The position numbers and the translations under genes are program-made. This document shows, in pieces, positions 53,910 to 63,173 of a stretch of DNA of 64,000 nucleotides. The stretch covers positions 124,001-188,000 of the forward strand of contig QNGA01000004.1 in the NCBI GenBank assembly GCA_003298465.1, given 5' to 3'. The stretch is from a halophilic archaeon. Its GTDB lineage: Archaea > Halobacteriota > Halobacteria > Halobacteriales > Haladaptataceae. The notes beneath the pieces are model-generated. The model was not told where the DNA came from, made no database searches, and saw nothing but the letters and a program-made list of their open reading frames with translations. Numbering within the stretch: the stretch's first letter is position 1; every line of letters starts with the position of its first letter.

Positions 53910-54121
53910 TACCTGCGGACCTGCTCTCGTAACCGCTGTGAACCGAGCAAGAGCGTTGCACTGACTCCGGCTGTGTTTTCACGTCCTCGTGGCTTCGAGC
54001 AGGACGAATCCTGTTTCGTTCGAACTCGTATGATGATACGCGCCGTGCATCTTGTACAGGGAACGCAGATCTCATCCCCGTTCGGAACAAGTTTTACCAA
54101 TCACTGAACTAACGTACGAAC

Positions 54122-54400
54122 ATGTCACTCGAGACGGATGGCGAGGCCAGCGACGGGAGAATTCTATCACCGCTGCGTGAAAGAGTCAGCAGACGCCACG
54201 TCGTGATGTTGTCTCTTGGTGTTCTCGCTGGCTTCAGTATCGGTGTATTCGACAAGAGCGTAGTTACTGTCCCTGTTATCGGGCCGGTATCCGGGTGGCT
54301 ACTCGGCACTGTCGGACTTCTCGTAGTGGCTGTCGTTTACTACCGTCAGGGGAGCGAGTGTGGCTGTACCGGTGATTGTGACGAGAGCTGTTCAGTCTGA
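54122..54400 (+). CDS. Small two-TM membrane protein with Cys-rich tail
   Basis: The 92-residue protein has two hydrophobic helices (about 27-45 and 55-75; HVVMLSLGVLAGFSIGVF, WLLGTVGLLVVAVVYY) and a C-terminus SECGCTGDCDESCSV with four Cys. The tail may bind a metal or form disulfides. I know no assigned family. It stands alone between the regulator and the lipoprotein gene. Confidence 0.6.
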   Translation: MSLETDGEASDGRILSPLRERVSRRHVVMLSLGVLAGFSIGVFDKSVVTVPVIGPVSGWLLGTVGLLVVAVVYYRQGSECGCTGDCDESCSV

Positions 54401-54418
54401 AGCGTAAACCAGTATCCT

Positions 54419-55474
54419 TTAGAAGAGATTGCGGCGGGACTGGTGGGCGGTGGTGACACCATCGCCTGGGCCGCCAGGTGACAGATGATCGAATTCCGTC
54501 GTCGGAATGGTGCCGTCGGTCCAGGCCAGCCGGCCCTCAGTTTCGACATCGAGCCCATCGTACGCACCGAATCGATCGGATTCCGATTCGATGTAGTCCG
54601 TCAGTTCTCCGCTCTCCGCCGTCTCGGTGTCGGGGTAGGTGTTCGCAAACGTAAGGTGGGTCGTCTCGGTCCCGAATCGCCACGATTGGAGCTTGCCCGT
54701 GATGACGTTCTTCCGGAAGCCGCGCGATGTCGATCCGTCCATCGCCTCCGGGTAGCACCAGAGAGCGTGGGTGTCGTCAACGACTCCGATCATCGCCGAC
54801 ACGAACTCGTTACCGTCGACGTACTGGCTCGTCTCCGCAGCCGGCGCGTCGATGATCGCTTTCGTGTACTCGACTGCGTCGCCCTCGCCCAGCGGAGACA
54901 CCTCCATCAGGGCGTCCTCCGAGACAGCGTAGACGGAATGCGTACCGTAGAGGTCGAACCCCTGGTAGCGTTCCGGCTCCGGTCGTGTGGTCCGCGTCGC
55001 TGTCGTGGGGGTCCGCGTCGACGCCGTTGTGGACGACCGCCTGTCACTGGTGAGTTTCTCCTCGAACGCCTCCGGATCGAACGACCCGAGTGCCAACCGC
55101 ATGGTGTGGCCGATCTCCACTGCGGCATCGATGGCAGTGTCATCGATGTACTCGCCGGGAACGGGGCGCAACATCTGAGTTTCGAGTCGGGAGTAGGCGG
55201 TCTCGTGGATGGATTCCTGGTGGGCACGGATGCCAGTGATGTCGAAATACTGGAACCCGTAGCCATCTCGCAGTGGGGTCATCGTCGAATCCGGGAGCCA
55301 CCGTGTGAACTCTGTCGTTGCAGATCCCTCCGACGAGTCCGGTGTGGTTTGTTCATCTGGACTACTACCGCTGCCGATAGACGGGTCGCTGAGACACCCG
55401 GCAATCGACGCGAGCGTCCCACTACCGAGTGCGAGGCTCGTCGTTTTAAGGAGGGTTCGTCGTGAGCGGGGCAT
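54419..55474 (-). CDS. Tat-type lipoprotein of unknown function
   Basis: The 351-residue protein has a twin-arginine lipoprotein signal: SRRTLLKTTSLALGSGTLAS then the lipobox IAGC (Cys about 27). A Ser/Thr/Asp-rich linker follows. The mature part includes a Thr/Arg-rich insert (STTASTRTPTTATRTTRPEP) between two folded regions and ends SPGGPGDGVTTAHQSRRNLF. It is probably anchored to the outer face of the membrane by a lipid on Cys. I do not recognise a family. The gene lies 59 bases downstream of a histidine kinase gene and reads the same way. Confidence 0.7.
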   Translation of the reverse strand: MPRSRRTLLKTTSLALGSGTLASIAGCLSDPSIGSGSSPDEQTTPDSSEGSATTEFTRWLPDSTMTPLRDGYGFQYFDITGIRAHQESIHETAYSRLETQMLRPVPGEYIDDTAIDAAVEIGHTMRLALGSFDPEAFEEKLTSDRRSSTTASTRTPTTATRTTRPEPERYQGFDLYGTHSVYAVSEDALMEVSPLGEGDAVEYTKAIIDAPAAETSQYVDGNEFVSAMIGVVDDTHALWCYPEAMDGSTSRGFRKNVITGKLQSWRFGTETTHLTFANTYPDTETAESGELTDYIESESDRFGAYDGLDVETEGRLAWTDGTIPTTEFDHLSPGGPGDGVTTAHQSRRNLF

Positions 55475-55533
55475 GGAGCGTACTTCTTGGAGCAGTGGGA
55501 TAAGTTTTCTCCTGTTATTAGTCTAATAAAAAT

Positions 55534-56565
55534 TCAGTTCGAGCGAACGACGTCCGTGAACTCGAATCGAGCACCGCCTTCGACGCTCTCCGTGATGGCG
55601 TAGTCCCATCCGTACGCGTCCGCGAGTTCGGCCACGAACGTCAGCCCGAGGCCGATCCCATCGTCGTCCGTGGTGTAGCCCGCTTCCACCACCACCTCGC
55701 GCTCGGCTTCGGGAATGCCTCGACCCGTATCTTCGACGTAGAAGCCGCCGTCGAGCGCGCCGACCCGTACCGTGACCGCCCTATCGTTGTGTCTGATCGC
55801 GTTTCGAAACAGGTTCTCGAACACGTGCCGGAGATGCGAAGGGTTCGCCGTGATCTGCTGTGTGCTCACGAACGTCAGTTCCACTTCGTCGGTCGCCGTC
55901 TCAGCCCACGCGTCCGTGGCGACGCTCCGCATCTCGACTGTCTCCAGGCCATCGACCTCGCTCTCGTCTCGAGCCAACACTAGCAGTACCTCGATGATCT
56001 CGTCGATACGCTCGAGGGAGTCTGCAATCTGACTGATGGTCGCCGTGTTCTCCTCGTCGTCGATGAAATCGAGATAGGACTGAGCCACGTACAGCGGATT
56101 GCGGAGTTCGTGCGCGAGCATGCTGGCAAAGTGGTCGAGACGTTCGTTCTGCCGTTCGAGTTTCCGTTCGACGTCCTTGCGGGCCGAGATATCGCGGAAC
56201 GTCCCCACGAAATAGTGATCCCCATCCCGGGTGAAGTCGTTGAACGAGATAGCCAACGGTACCTCGTGACCGTCTTTGTGTTGTCCCGGCAGTTCGACGT
56301 ACGTCCAATCGATGTGTTTCTCACCGGTTTCCAGATAGCGCTGAAAGGCCTCCATGTGGACCTCTCTGAGGCGTTCGGGAATGATCGTCATCTGCGACCC
56401 CCCGACGAGTTCCTCGGAGGGATATCCGAGGATGCGCTCGACGGCGGGGTTGGCGTACTGGATGACGCTCTCCTCGTCGAGCATGATGATGCCGTCGGCA
56501 GACGCCTCCGCAAGCGCATCGAACGCTTGCCGCCGCTGTGACAGAGCGGCTGACGAGTCTCCCAT
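55534..56565 (-). CDS. PAS-domain sensor histidine kinase
   Basis: The 343-residue soluble kinase has a PAS domain (about 13-125; DGIIMLDEESVIQYANPAVE), a HisKA-type phospho-acceptor helix with His152 in MLAHELRNPLYVAQSYLDF, and a HATPase domain with N box NLFRNAIRHND, G1 YVEDTGRGIP and GIGLGLTFVAEL. No TM helix is present, so the signal is intracellular (the PAS ligand is unknown). No response regulator is adjacent. Leaderless, with TATA-like CTTTAACG about 25-30 bases upstream of 56565. Confidence 0.9.
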   Translation of the reverse strand: MGDSSAALSQRRQAFDALAEASADGIIMLDEESVIQYANPAVERILGYPSEELVGGSQMTIIPERLREVHMEAFQRYLETGEKHIDWTYVELPGQHKDGHEVPLAISFNDFTRDGDHYFVGTFRDISARKDVERKLERQNERLDHFASMLAHELRNPLYVAQSYLDFIDDEENTATISQIADSLERIDEIIEVLLVLARDESEVDGLETVEMRSVATDAWAETATDEVELTFVSTQQITANPSHLRHVFENLFRNAIRHNDRAVTVRVGALDGGFYVEDTGRGIPEAEREVVVEAGYTTDDDGIGLGLTFVAELADAYGWDYAITESVEGGARFEFTDVVRSN

Positions 56566-56975
56566 AGCGATTTTCCCGAACCACAGGGCGTTAAAGATGC
56601 GGTTTGATACTGCAAGCTACCGAGGCAGGGGAGTTCGACGGAGTCGACTGGCCGTACGGTTCGGACGACGGACGTTCGGCGAGGAGGAGCGCGGAAAAGC
56701 ACCAGGGGGTGGTGCTAGGGGATGTCGAACTGTTCGTGACGAGGCCGGACTGCTGATGGCGGCAGACCGGGTAGGTCAGAGGCACCCTCGTCAACGGGAT
56801 GGCTGACCGGATTCGATAAATGCTTTGTGGGGTCGTAGAGGCGATAATCCGGTCGAAACGAGTACGTCAGCCGGCCCGCATGGAACGTCACGGTCAGCCT
56901 TGGTCCCCGACGTCTGTCCAGTGGCAGAGGGCTCGTAGAAGCAGCGACTTCGAGGCTCCCGGTCGATGGTCGGTG
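56566..56975. other. 410-base gap between kinase and cbiA
   Basis: The left end holds the kinase promoter. The rest has only out-of-frame shadows and short open frames without family likeness; GATAAATGC near 56815 is the only other TATA-like element. I see no gene. Confidence 0.4.
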
Positions 56976-58274
56976 CTAGAGAGCGTCGACGAACCGGTCG
57001 AACGCGCCGCTTTCGGCGTGGACGTGCGCGTAGGTGCCGAGCGTCCGGTACTCCGTGAGACCGTCGCGGTCACCGTCGATACCCGACCCCCGCTCTACGT
57101 CGAAGGCGAACCGGGCGTCGGAGCCGACGTCGGCGCTGGAGTAGTGGAACTCGTGGCCGCGGACGGAGTCGTTCGCCCCGGCGGTGAGCGTCGGTTCGCG
57201 AGCGCGGAGTTCGACGTGGTCCAGGGCCTGATACCGGTCGTGCATCCGGACGTCGGCGGGCAGGACGCCCGCCATCTCGTACGAGTCCCCGTCGGCGGTC
57301 GTCAGCGACTCGCTCAGGACCATCATCCCACCGCACTCTCCCAGAACCGGGATGCCCTCGCTCGCGTACCGACGGAGCGACGAGAGCGCCGGTCCACCAG
57401 CGAGCGCGCCGGCGTGCAGTTCCGGATATCCGCCGGGAAGGTAGACGCCGTCGGCGTCCGGAACGTCGTCACCGTCAGTCGGTGCGAACGTCACGACCTC
57501 GGCTCGCGACCGCAGTCGTTCGAGGACGGCGGGATACGCGAATCGGAACGCGTCGTCGCGCGCTACGGCGACTCGGCGGTCGCGGGCCGGCCTTCGGTCG
57601 TCCGACTCGGGGCGCGGCGGTTCGCTGGCGGTCGCGACGAGTCGTTCGGTGTCGACGTGCTCTGCGGCCTCGTCGAGCGTCTCCCGGTCGAGGGGGGCCT
57701 CGTCGCCCATGTGGAGGCCGAGGTGGCGATCCGGGATTTCGAGTTCGGAGTGAGGCGGAATGCGGCCGAAATACGCCAACTCGTCGGGAAGGGCGTCCGC
57801 TATCCCCGCCTCGTGGCGGCCGCCGTGGGCGCGCTGAGCGATGACGCCAGCGACGTCGACGTCGCGTCCCGCGTCGGCGGCGTACTCGCGGAAGCCGACC
57901 GCGGTCGCGGCGACGCTCTCCATCCCGGCGCTCGCGTCGACGACGAGCACTACCGGAAGGTCGAGAGCCTCGGCGACCATCGCCGTACTGGACCCGTCGC
58001 CGTCGTAGAGTCCCATGACGCCCTCGACGACGCAGACGTCGCCGTCGCCGCGGTAGTAGTTCCGCCGCAGTCCGTCTTTGCCTTCGAGCCAGACGTCGAG
58101 GGTGCGCGATGGACGGCCGGCGACGGCAGCGTGGTGGCTGGGGTCGATGAAGTCGGGGCCGGCCTTCGCGGGCTGGACCGAGTGGCCCGCCGCTTCGAGG
58201 GCCCTGAGTACTGCGAGCGTGGCGACCGTCTTTCCCACGCCCGACCGCGTCCCGCCGACGACGACGCCCTTCAC
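56976..58274 (-). CDS. cbiA: Cobyrinate a,c-diamide synthase CbiA
   Basis: The 432-residue enzyme has the ATP-binding start [37 protein letters not shown], and [13 protein letters not shown] motifs of DethioBiotin-synthetase-like domain 1, and a class I glutamine amidotransferase-like domain 2 with [14 protein letters not shown] (Cys nucleophile) and HEFHYSS. It amidates the a and c side chains of cobyrinate. GTG 58274 is the start: the GTG overlaps the cobT stop (GTGA). It follows cobT as one operon. Confidence 0.93.
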   Translation of the reverse strand: MKGVVVGGTRSGVGKTVATLAVLRALEAAGHSVQPAKAGPDFIDPSHHAAVAGRPSRTLDVWLEGKDGLRRNYYRGDGDVCVVEGVMGLYDGDGSSTAMVAEALDLPVVLVVDASAGMESVAATAVGFREYAADAGRDVDVAGVIAQRAHGGRHEAGIADALPDELAYFGRIPPHSELEIPDRHLGLHMGDEAPLDRETLDEAAEHVDTERLVATASEPPRPESDDRRPARDRRVAVARDDAFRFAYPAVLERLRSRAEVVTFAPTDGDDVPDADGVYLPGGYPELHAGALAGGPALSSLRRYASEGIPVLGECGGMMVLSESLTTADGDSYEMAGVLPADVRMHDRYQALDHVELRAREPTLTAGANDSVRGHEFHYSSADVGSDARFAFDVERGSGIDGDRDGLTEYRTLGTYAHVHAESGAFDRFVDAL

Positions 58275-59278
58275 GGTTTCACCGCCGGTTCCGCTTCCGT
58301 GATTCGTTCGTACACGTCGACGACGCGGTCGCGCACTGCCGCCATCGAAACCCCCGCCCGGTCGGCCAGCGCCAGTGCGCCACCCATCCCGACGCCCTCT
58401 TTCGCTTCGCCGGCGACGTACGCGTCCATCGCCGGGTGGTCTCCGTCGGCGAACTCTGGGTCGGTCACGGTCAACGCCAGGTCGAGGTCGGCGGCCGACT
58501 TCTCTATCGCGGCGGTCTCGTCGGCCGCGACGAACGAGGTCGTGGCGAGCGACATCGGGTCGTCGACGCCCGCGTGTCGAACGAGGGCCGCGGCGGCGGC
58601 CAGTTGGGTGCCGCCGGCCAGCGTCACGTCGGTGCCGGATTCGAGCGCTCCGATGGTCGTCCCCGCGACGCCGGCGAGAACCGGATCGCCGACGCGACTC
58701 ACCGCCGCTATCGGGTCGCCCGCCGCATCGCCCTCCGACAGGTCGCTCGCCGTCAAGGCGTCGTTCACTACGTCTCGCTTGAGGGCGAGGGGGTTTTCGG
58801 GGAGCGACGAGGAGACGGTCGTTCGCTCGCCGAGCGCGGTCAGGACGCCGAGTGCGGTCGTCGTTCCGCCGGGAATCGTCTCGCCGACGACGATCTCGTC
58901 GTCGGGTAGCGCACGTCCGAGGCGCGTGGCGTTCTCGAACACGTCTTCGGCACCCGGCACGGGACGTGACCGTCGGACGTCTTCGCCGCTCTCCTCGCCG
59001 ACCGTGACCGTCGGCGCACAGGTCGGGCTGCCGAGGCCGGCGTCGACGCCGAGCGTCTCGAACTCGAGCAGTTCCCGCACGGCGCGAGAAACGACCGCCG
59101 GAGTCGGACAGCCAGTGGGACTGACGGGGACGACGGGAGACGATGTCGGTTTCCCGTACTCGAGGATTTCGAGATCGGCACTCGGAGTGTGTACCATCAC
59201 GTCCGTGTCGGCCCCGGCGGCGCTGATGCCGTCGATCTCGGCCGTGCGCGTGCATCCGGCGACGAGAACGAATCTCAT
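58271..59278 (-). CDS. cobT: Archaeal CobT (nicotinate-nucleotide phosphoribosyltransferase-like)
   Basis: The 335-residue protein ([20 protein letters not shown]) belongs to the archaeal CobT-like family (UPF0284), with [22 protein letters not shown], the Gly-rich [22 protein letters not shown] and C-terminal [14 protein letters not shown]. Members activate the lower-ligand base for nucleotide-loop assembly, as CobT does in bacteria. ATG at 59278 starts the conserved region; an earlier in-frame GTG/ATG at 59317 is possible but not family-like. GTGA overlap couples it to cbiA. Confidence 0.9.
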   Translation of the reverse strand: MRFVLVAGCTRTAEIDGISAAGADTDVMVHTPSADLEILEYGKPTSSPVVPVSPTGCPTPAVVSRAVRELLEFETLGVDAGLGSPTCAPTVTVGEESGEDVRRSRPVPGAEDVFENATRLGRALPDDEIVVGETIPGGTTTALGVLTALGERTTVSSSLPENPLALKRDVVNDALTASDLSEGDAAGDPIAAVSRVGDPVLAGVAGTTIGALESGTDVTLAGGTQLAAAAALVRHAGVDDPMSLATTSFVAADETAAIEKSAADLDLALTVTDPEFADGDHPAMDAYVAGEAKEGVGMGGALALADRAGVSMAAVRDRVVDVYERITEAEPAVKP

Positions 59279-59390
59279 CGTATCGTCGACCCCCACGTCG
59301 AGTTTCCTTCCCGCCACCGTCGGTCGAAGTCACCCTGTCCTGTACTCATGCTCTGCGATTACCCATCTATCTTGTAGTTAGTGAAAGTAG

Positions 59391-59398
59391 GCTTTAAT
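59391..59398. promoter_or_regulatory. Shared TATA-like element between divergent cobT and SUMT genes
   Basis: GCTTTAAT (read ATTAAAGC on the minus strand) is a near-palindromic TATA-like sequence 113 bases from cobT and 104 bases from ATG 59502. The minus-strand form ATTAAAGCC also occurs as the TATA box of the CbiX-like gene at 60829. Both genes would have long leaders. A G/C-rich hairpin (CTTG...CCAC-AGGG-GTGG-CAAG, 59412-59434) lies in the SUMT leader. Confidence 0.35.
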
Positions 59399-59501
59399 CG
59401 TTCGGTGCGGCCTTGCAGGCCACAGGGGTGGCAAGTGAAGTTGTCGTTCCCGCCCATCAATACAACCAAGATTGAAGTACGACAATTGCGTTTGCATTCG
59501 C

Positions 59502-60512
59502 ATGGGCGAAGATACGACCGAGCGTACCCGACCGGACTCCGAGAGGACGGACCGAATCGAGGAGTCGTCCGTTCCTTCTCGAAGGCCGCTTTCGAAGGAA
59601 CGGGACGCGGCGAGTCGACCAACGCGCGTTCGGGAGCAGGCGACCGGGAACGGGCCGACGGACGACGACCGGACGAAACGGGAAGAACAGTTCTCCTCCG
59701 ACGTTGCGAAATCCAGTGACCGAGGTCGGTCGGAAGAACGAACTGACGGAAAGGAAGAGACGGGTACGGTGTTCTTGGTCGGGTCCGGCCCGGGAGATCC
59801 GGAACTGCTCACGAGGCGGGCGTGGCGGCTCCTTCAGGAGGCGGACGTCGTTCTGCACGACTCGTTGACCGGTGACGAAATCGTCGACCAACTCCCGGAA
59901 TCGGTAGAGGTCGTCGACGTCGGAAAGCGACCGCCACAGCGAACGACGCAGGACGAGATCAACGAGTTGATGGTCGAACGGTCCCGGAAGGAGGAGGACG
60001 TGGTCCGTCTCAAGGGCGGGGATCCGAACGTTTTCGGCCGGGGAGGGGAAGAGGCGGAACACCTGGCGTCCGAAGGGGTCCACTTCGAGATAGTTCCCGG
60101 GGTTTCGAGCGTTCTCGCCGCGCCGAGCGTGAGCGGAATCCCGTTGACGCACAGGGACCGCTCCTCCAGCCTCACCGTCGTGACGGGACACCAGACGCCG
60201 GACAAGGACGAAAGCGCCGTAGACTGGGGCGCGCTCGCCGATTCCGTCGAGGCGGGAGGGACGCTCGTCGTTCTGATGGGCGTGAATCGGTTGCCACGCA
60301 ACGTTCGGGCACTCCGGAATCACGGGGTATCGCGCGAGACGCCCGCGGCGCTGGTGCAGAAAGCGACGTGGTGCGACGAGAAGACCGTCACGGGAACGAT
60401 CGGCGATATCGTCGGGAAGAGCCGAGATGCGGGGGTAGAGCCCCCAGCAGTTACGATAGTCGGTGACGTCGTCTCCGTGCGAGGCGACGTCGAAGAGTGG
60501 CTACTCCGGTAG
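59502..60512 (+). CDS. cobA: Uroporphyrinogen-III C-methyltransferase (SUMT)
   Basis: The 336-residue protein has a long charged N-terminal extension (about 90 residues of D, E, R, S, probably disordered) then a SUMT core: VGSGPGDPELLT, VVRLKGGDPNVFGRGGEE, IPLTHRDRSSSLTVVTGHQ and a conserved C-terminal half. It methylates C2 and C7 of uroporphyrinogen III to precorrin-2, the branchpoint to cobalamin and siroheme. Core SUMTs are about 250 residues, so the extension is unusual. The start could also be ATG 59472. The siroheme branch enzymes are not adjacent. Confidence 0.9.
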   Translation: MGEDTTERTRPDSERTDRIEESSVPSRRPLSKERDAASRPTRVREQATGNGPTDDDRTKREEQFSSDVAKSSDRGRSEERTDGKEETGTVFLVGSGPGDPELLTRRAWRLLQEADVVLHDSLTGDEIVDQLPESVEVVDVGKRPPQRTTQDEINELMVERSRKEEDVVRLKGGDPNVFGRGGEEAEHLASEGVHFEIVPGVSSVLAAPSVSGIPLTHRDRSSSLTVVTGHQTPDKDESAVDWGALADSVEAGGTLVVLMGVNRLPRNVRALRNHGVSRETPAALVQKATWCDEKTVTGTIGDIVGKSRDAGVEPPAVTIVGDVVSVRGDVEEWLLR

Positions 60513-60815
60513 CGAAGGCGCTACTCGTCCGATTCCGCATCTCCACGGTTTCGAGAGCGAGAACGCGCTACTCGTCGACGGCGGAACCGTCGCCCTTCGG
60601 ACCCCGACGATTCGACGACGTGACGGTCATCCCATCCACCGGCGAAGACGAGCGTTCTCTCCGGCTACCTCCGGTAGTCCTCGTGTCCGCTGGACGCCGC
60701 GAAACCGTCGGACGCGGGTCCGGTCGGTAGCGTAACTGATGATTACCGCTGTCGGAAGGTTCTCCCCAGCGTCCAAAACTTATTAGGTGGTCGCTGCCCA
60801 CGTGAAAATCAAGCA
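60513..60815. other. 303-base gap upstream of the CbiX-like gene
   Basis: Downstream of the SUMT stop there are only short open frames; one plus-strand frame near 60497-60730 reads like a protein in places (VLVSAGRRETVG) but has no start or family. TATA-like CTTATTAG at about 60778 could start a longer transcript of the next gene. Confidence 0.35.
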
Positions 60816-60840
60816 AACTTGGTATAATTAAAGCCAAGTT
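60816..60840 (+). promoter_or_regulatory. Operator-like inverted repeat enclosing the TATA box of the CbiX-like gene
   Basis: AACTTGG (60816-60822) and its exact complement CCAAGTT (60834-60840) enclose TATAATTAAAG, whose ATTAAAG is the TATA box about 30 bases before ATG 60863. Binding of a dimeric regulator would block TBP, so this is probably a repression site. Control by cobalt or cobalamin is a reasonable guess from the gene context. Confidence 0.55.
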
Positions 60841-60862
60841 GTACATCGGCGGGATTCCAAAA

Positions 60863-61648
60863 ATGACAAACGAAGCAATCCTACTCGTCGGCCGGAAAGC
60901 CCCGCACGCTCGCGAAGTGTACGAAACCCACGCGGACCGACTCGGAAGCCGAGCCAGCGTCGGCGGCGTGCACGTCGCGACGTACGAAAACGAACCGGTG
61001 CGAGAACTCCGTGAGACGTTCGCCGAAATCGAAGGCGACCGCGTTTACGCCGTACCCATGACGACGGCGCACACGTTCGACACGACCGACGGCGTTCCCG
61101 CCGCGCTCTCGTACGTCCCCGGCGAGGTGCGCTACTGCGAACCCGTCGGCCGAAGTCCCGCCGTCACCGACGTCCTCGTCCAACGAGCCTCGGAAGCGCT
61201 GCGGGCAGACGACGACGTCTCGCTCGTGCTCGTGGGATTCGGAAGCAGTTCGAAACCGTATCAGCGCCAGACGACCGAGTACCACGCGGCACGCCTGAGC
61301 GACCAGTCGGACTACGGTGAAGTTCTCACCTGTTACCTCTTGCAGAATCCGACGGTCGAATGCGTGCGCTACAACACCTCGAACAGTCGTACCGTCGCCG
61401 TTCCGTTGTTTTTGACCCGGTCCGAAGCGACGACGGAGGAGATTCCGGCGAAACTCGAACTCGAACGCGGCGGAATCGAGTACGCCGAGCCGCTCGGCGA
61501 CCACGCGCGAGTGACCGACGCGATTCACGCGGAGGTGGAAAAACAACGCGTACTCGCGACCAGCGAGGACAGCCCAGCGTCGTTCGAAACCCGGCTCACC
61601 CGGAATCGCCGCCCCGTTGCGACCGACGGGGAGGGAGTGCGGCGGTAG
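60863..61648 (+). CDS. CbiX/SirB-like chelatase-family protein
   Basis: The 261-residue protein has the two-repeat layout of cobalt/ferro-chelatases of the CbiX family: EAILLVGRKAPHAREVYETHADRL then DRVYAVPMTTAHTFDT, and VSLVLVGFGSSSKPYQRQT then TVAVPLFLTRSEATTEEI. The classic N-terminal HGSR active-site motif is not present; GRKAPH stands in its place and GFGSS in the second half, so catalytic detail is in doubt. In context it would insert Co2+ into sirohydrochlorin, but cobN nearby is a second chelatase candidate. ATG 60863 is chosen after an operator-like TATA. Confidence 0.75.
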   Translation: MTNEAILLVGRKAPHAREVYETHADRLGSRASVGGVHVATYENEPVRELRETFAEIEGDRVYAVPMTTAHTFDTTDGVPAALSYVPGEVRYCEPVGRSPAVTDVLVQRASEALRADDDVSLVLVGFGSSSKPYQRQTTEYHAARLSDQSDYGEVLTCYLLQNPTVECVRYNTSNSRTVAVPLFLTRSEATTEEIPAKLELERGGIEYAEPLGDHARVTDAIHAEVEKQRVLATSEDSPASFETRLTRNRRPVATDGEGVRR

Positions 61649-61657
61649 CAGCGTCGG

Positions 61658-62413
61658 TCAGTCCGCCCGAACGGCCAGTACGGACAGGTCCGAGAACGGC
61701 GTGTCTTCCGGCTTCGTTCCGCCTACGTACGTTTCGAGTTCGCCCAGCGTCGACCGGGTCACTGCCTCGTCGTCGTGCGTCAACCGTTCGAGGACGAGCG
61801 CGTCGCGCGACGAAGACGCACCGGCGTCGAGGAGGTCGGCGGCCACGTCTCCCGGCATCCAGTCGTACGGTCGCGGTAGTACGAGCAGGTGACGGTCGCC
61901 GACGGCGTCGCGGAGGCGCTGGAGATCCGGAGCGACGTCGCCGCTCTTGTGGAGCGTCACGAACGTCGTCTCCTCCATGGGCGTTCGCGCACGACTGGCG
62001 GCTACCTGGAGCGACGAGATACCCGGAACCACGCGCACCGTTCGGTCGACCGCGGCCTGGACCTTGCCGACGAACTGGTAGCCCGAGTGGTTCGGGTCGC
62101 CCATCAGCACGGCAGTTCCGTCCGCACCGTCGCCGACTCGCCGGGCGAACGTCTCGAGCGCGTCGGCTTCGTCGGCGTAGCCGCAGGACAGTAGTTCGGC
62201 GTCGGTCTTCCCGCGAACGAAGTCGACGACCGTCTCGAACCCGACGACGACGTCCGCCTCGCGAATCGCTCGCTCTCCCCGGGGGGTCAGGTACTCCGGG
62301 TTTCCCGGACCGATTCCGACCGCGTACACCGGGTTCTCCGCGGGCGTCTCCGGTGCGGACGCCGCGACCGCCGCCGGGTCGGGGCCGGATGCCAAATCGG
62401 GTGGGTCGCTCAT
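61658..62413 (-). CDS. cbiE: Cobalt-precorrin-7 (C5)-methyltransferase CbiE
   Basis: The 251-residue protein has a 27-residue Pro/Ala-rich N-terminus and a tetrapyrrole methylase domain: VYAVGIGPGNPEYLTPRGER, VLMGDPNHSGYQFVG and VRVVPGISSLQVAASRARTP (the CbiE-type GISS segment), then the LERLTHDDEAVTRSTLGEL end. It methylates C5 of the corrin macrocycle. CbiT (C15) normally partners it but is not in the window. It follows cbiC by 22 bases and is convergent with the CbiX-like gene. Confidence 0.85.
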   Translation of the reverse strand: MSDPPDLASGPDPAAVAASAPETPAENPVYAVGIGPGNPEYLTPRGERAIREADVVVGFETVVDFVRGKTDAELLSCGYADEADALETFARRVGDGADGTAVLMGDPNHSGYQFVGKVQAAVDRTVRVVPGISSLQVAASRARTPMEETTFVTLHKSGDVAPDLQRLRDAVGDRHLLVLPRPYDWMPGDVAADLLDAGASSSRDALVLERLTHDDEAVTRSTLGELETYVGGTKPEDTPFSDLSVLAVRAD

Positions 62414-62435
62414 GTCGGGTCGACGTCTCCCCCTC

Positions 62436-63173
62436 TCATCGGTCGCTCCGCCCTTCGTTGGGCGCTTCCGGGGTTTCCAGCGAAATCTCGCCGTCCCGCG
62501 CGTCGCTCGCGACGTGGACGAGTTCGTTCGTTAGCCCGGCCGCGAGTCCGCTTCCGCCGCGGCGACCGACGTTCGTGATGGCGGGGACGTCGTGCTCGCG
62601 GGCGACCTCGCGGACGCGCTCGCGGCTCTCGGCGGCCTTCACGAATCCCACGGGCGTGGCGACGACGACGGCCGGACGGGTTCCCTCTTCGATGCAGTCG
62701 GCCAGGGCCAGCGCCGCGGTCGGCGCGTTCCCGACCACGGCGACCGCTCCGTCGTAGACGCCTCGACGGTCGAGTTCGAGCACGGACGCGGCGGTTCGCG
62801 TCATCCCCGTCCGCTCCGCGAGGTCGGTGCCGTTGCCGATGGCCTTGCGAACCGAACAGCCGTGGCCGCGCCCGGTGATTCCCGACTTCACCATCGTGAT
62901 GTCGGTGACGATGGGTCGCTCGTCGAGCACCGCCTTCGCGCCCGCCCGGACGGGGTCGCCCTCGAAGCGCATCAGATGCTGGAACTCCGGGTCGCCGGTG
63001 GCGTGGACCGACTTCTGGCGGATTCTGTCGGGGAGCGTCTCGTCGGGGACGAGTTCCCGCACGCGGTCCATGCTCGTTTCGGCGATGTGCATGGCGTTCT
63101 CGGTGGTCGCGCCGAGGTCGGCGTACGCTTCGGCTTCGTCGTCGCCTGCCGAGGTGTCGGCGTCAGTCGTCAT
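62436..63173 (-). CDS. cbiC: Cobalt-precorrin-8 methylmutase CbiC
   Basis: The 245-residue protein has the CbiC/CobH signature: KSVHATGDPEFQHLMRFEGD (with the conserved substrate His), VTDITMVKSGITGRG, GNAPTAALALADCIEEG and TNVGRRGGSGLAAGLTNEL. It moves the C11 methyl group to C12 to make cobyrinate. Its start overlaps the end of cobN by 11 bases, which implies one operon cobN-cbiC-cbiE. The N-terminus has about 20 acidic residues. Confidence 0.92.
   Translation of the reverse strand: MTTDADTSAGDDEAEAYADLGATTENAMHIAETSMDRVRELVPDETLPDRIRQKSVHATGDPEFQHLMRFEGDPVRAGAKAVLDERPIVTDITMVKSGITGRGHGCSVRKAIGNGTDLAERTGMTRTAASVLELDRRGVYDGAVAVVGNAPTAALALADCIEEGTRPAVVVATPVGFVKAAESRERVREVAREHDVPAITNVGRRGGSGLAAGLTNELVHVASDARDGEISLETPEAPNEGRSDR

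Noticed and set aside
53903..54100. Minus-strand 65-codon frame with CVPCTRC
   Set aside because: It begins at TTG without a ribosome-binding site, and the rest of the product is Arg-rich and unlike a folded protein.
56820..59381. Very long plus-strand frame opposite cbiA and cobT
   Set aside because: Shadow of two well-supported cobalamin genes; no start signal or family motif.
59396..59470. Cobalamin riboswitch in the SUMT leader
   Set aside because: A small hairpin is present, but the B12-box consensus and the large multi-stem fold are not visible, and haloarchaea are not known to use this riboswitch.
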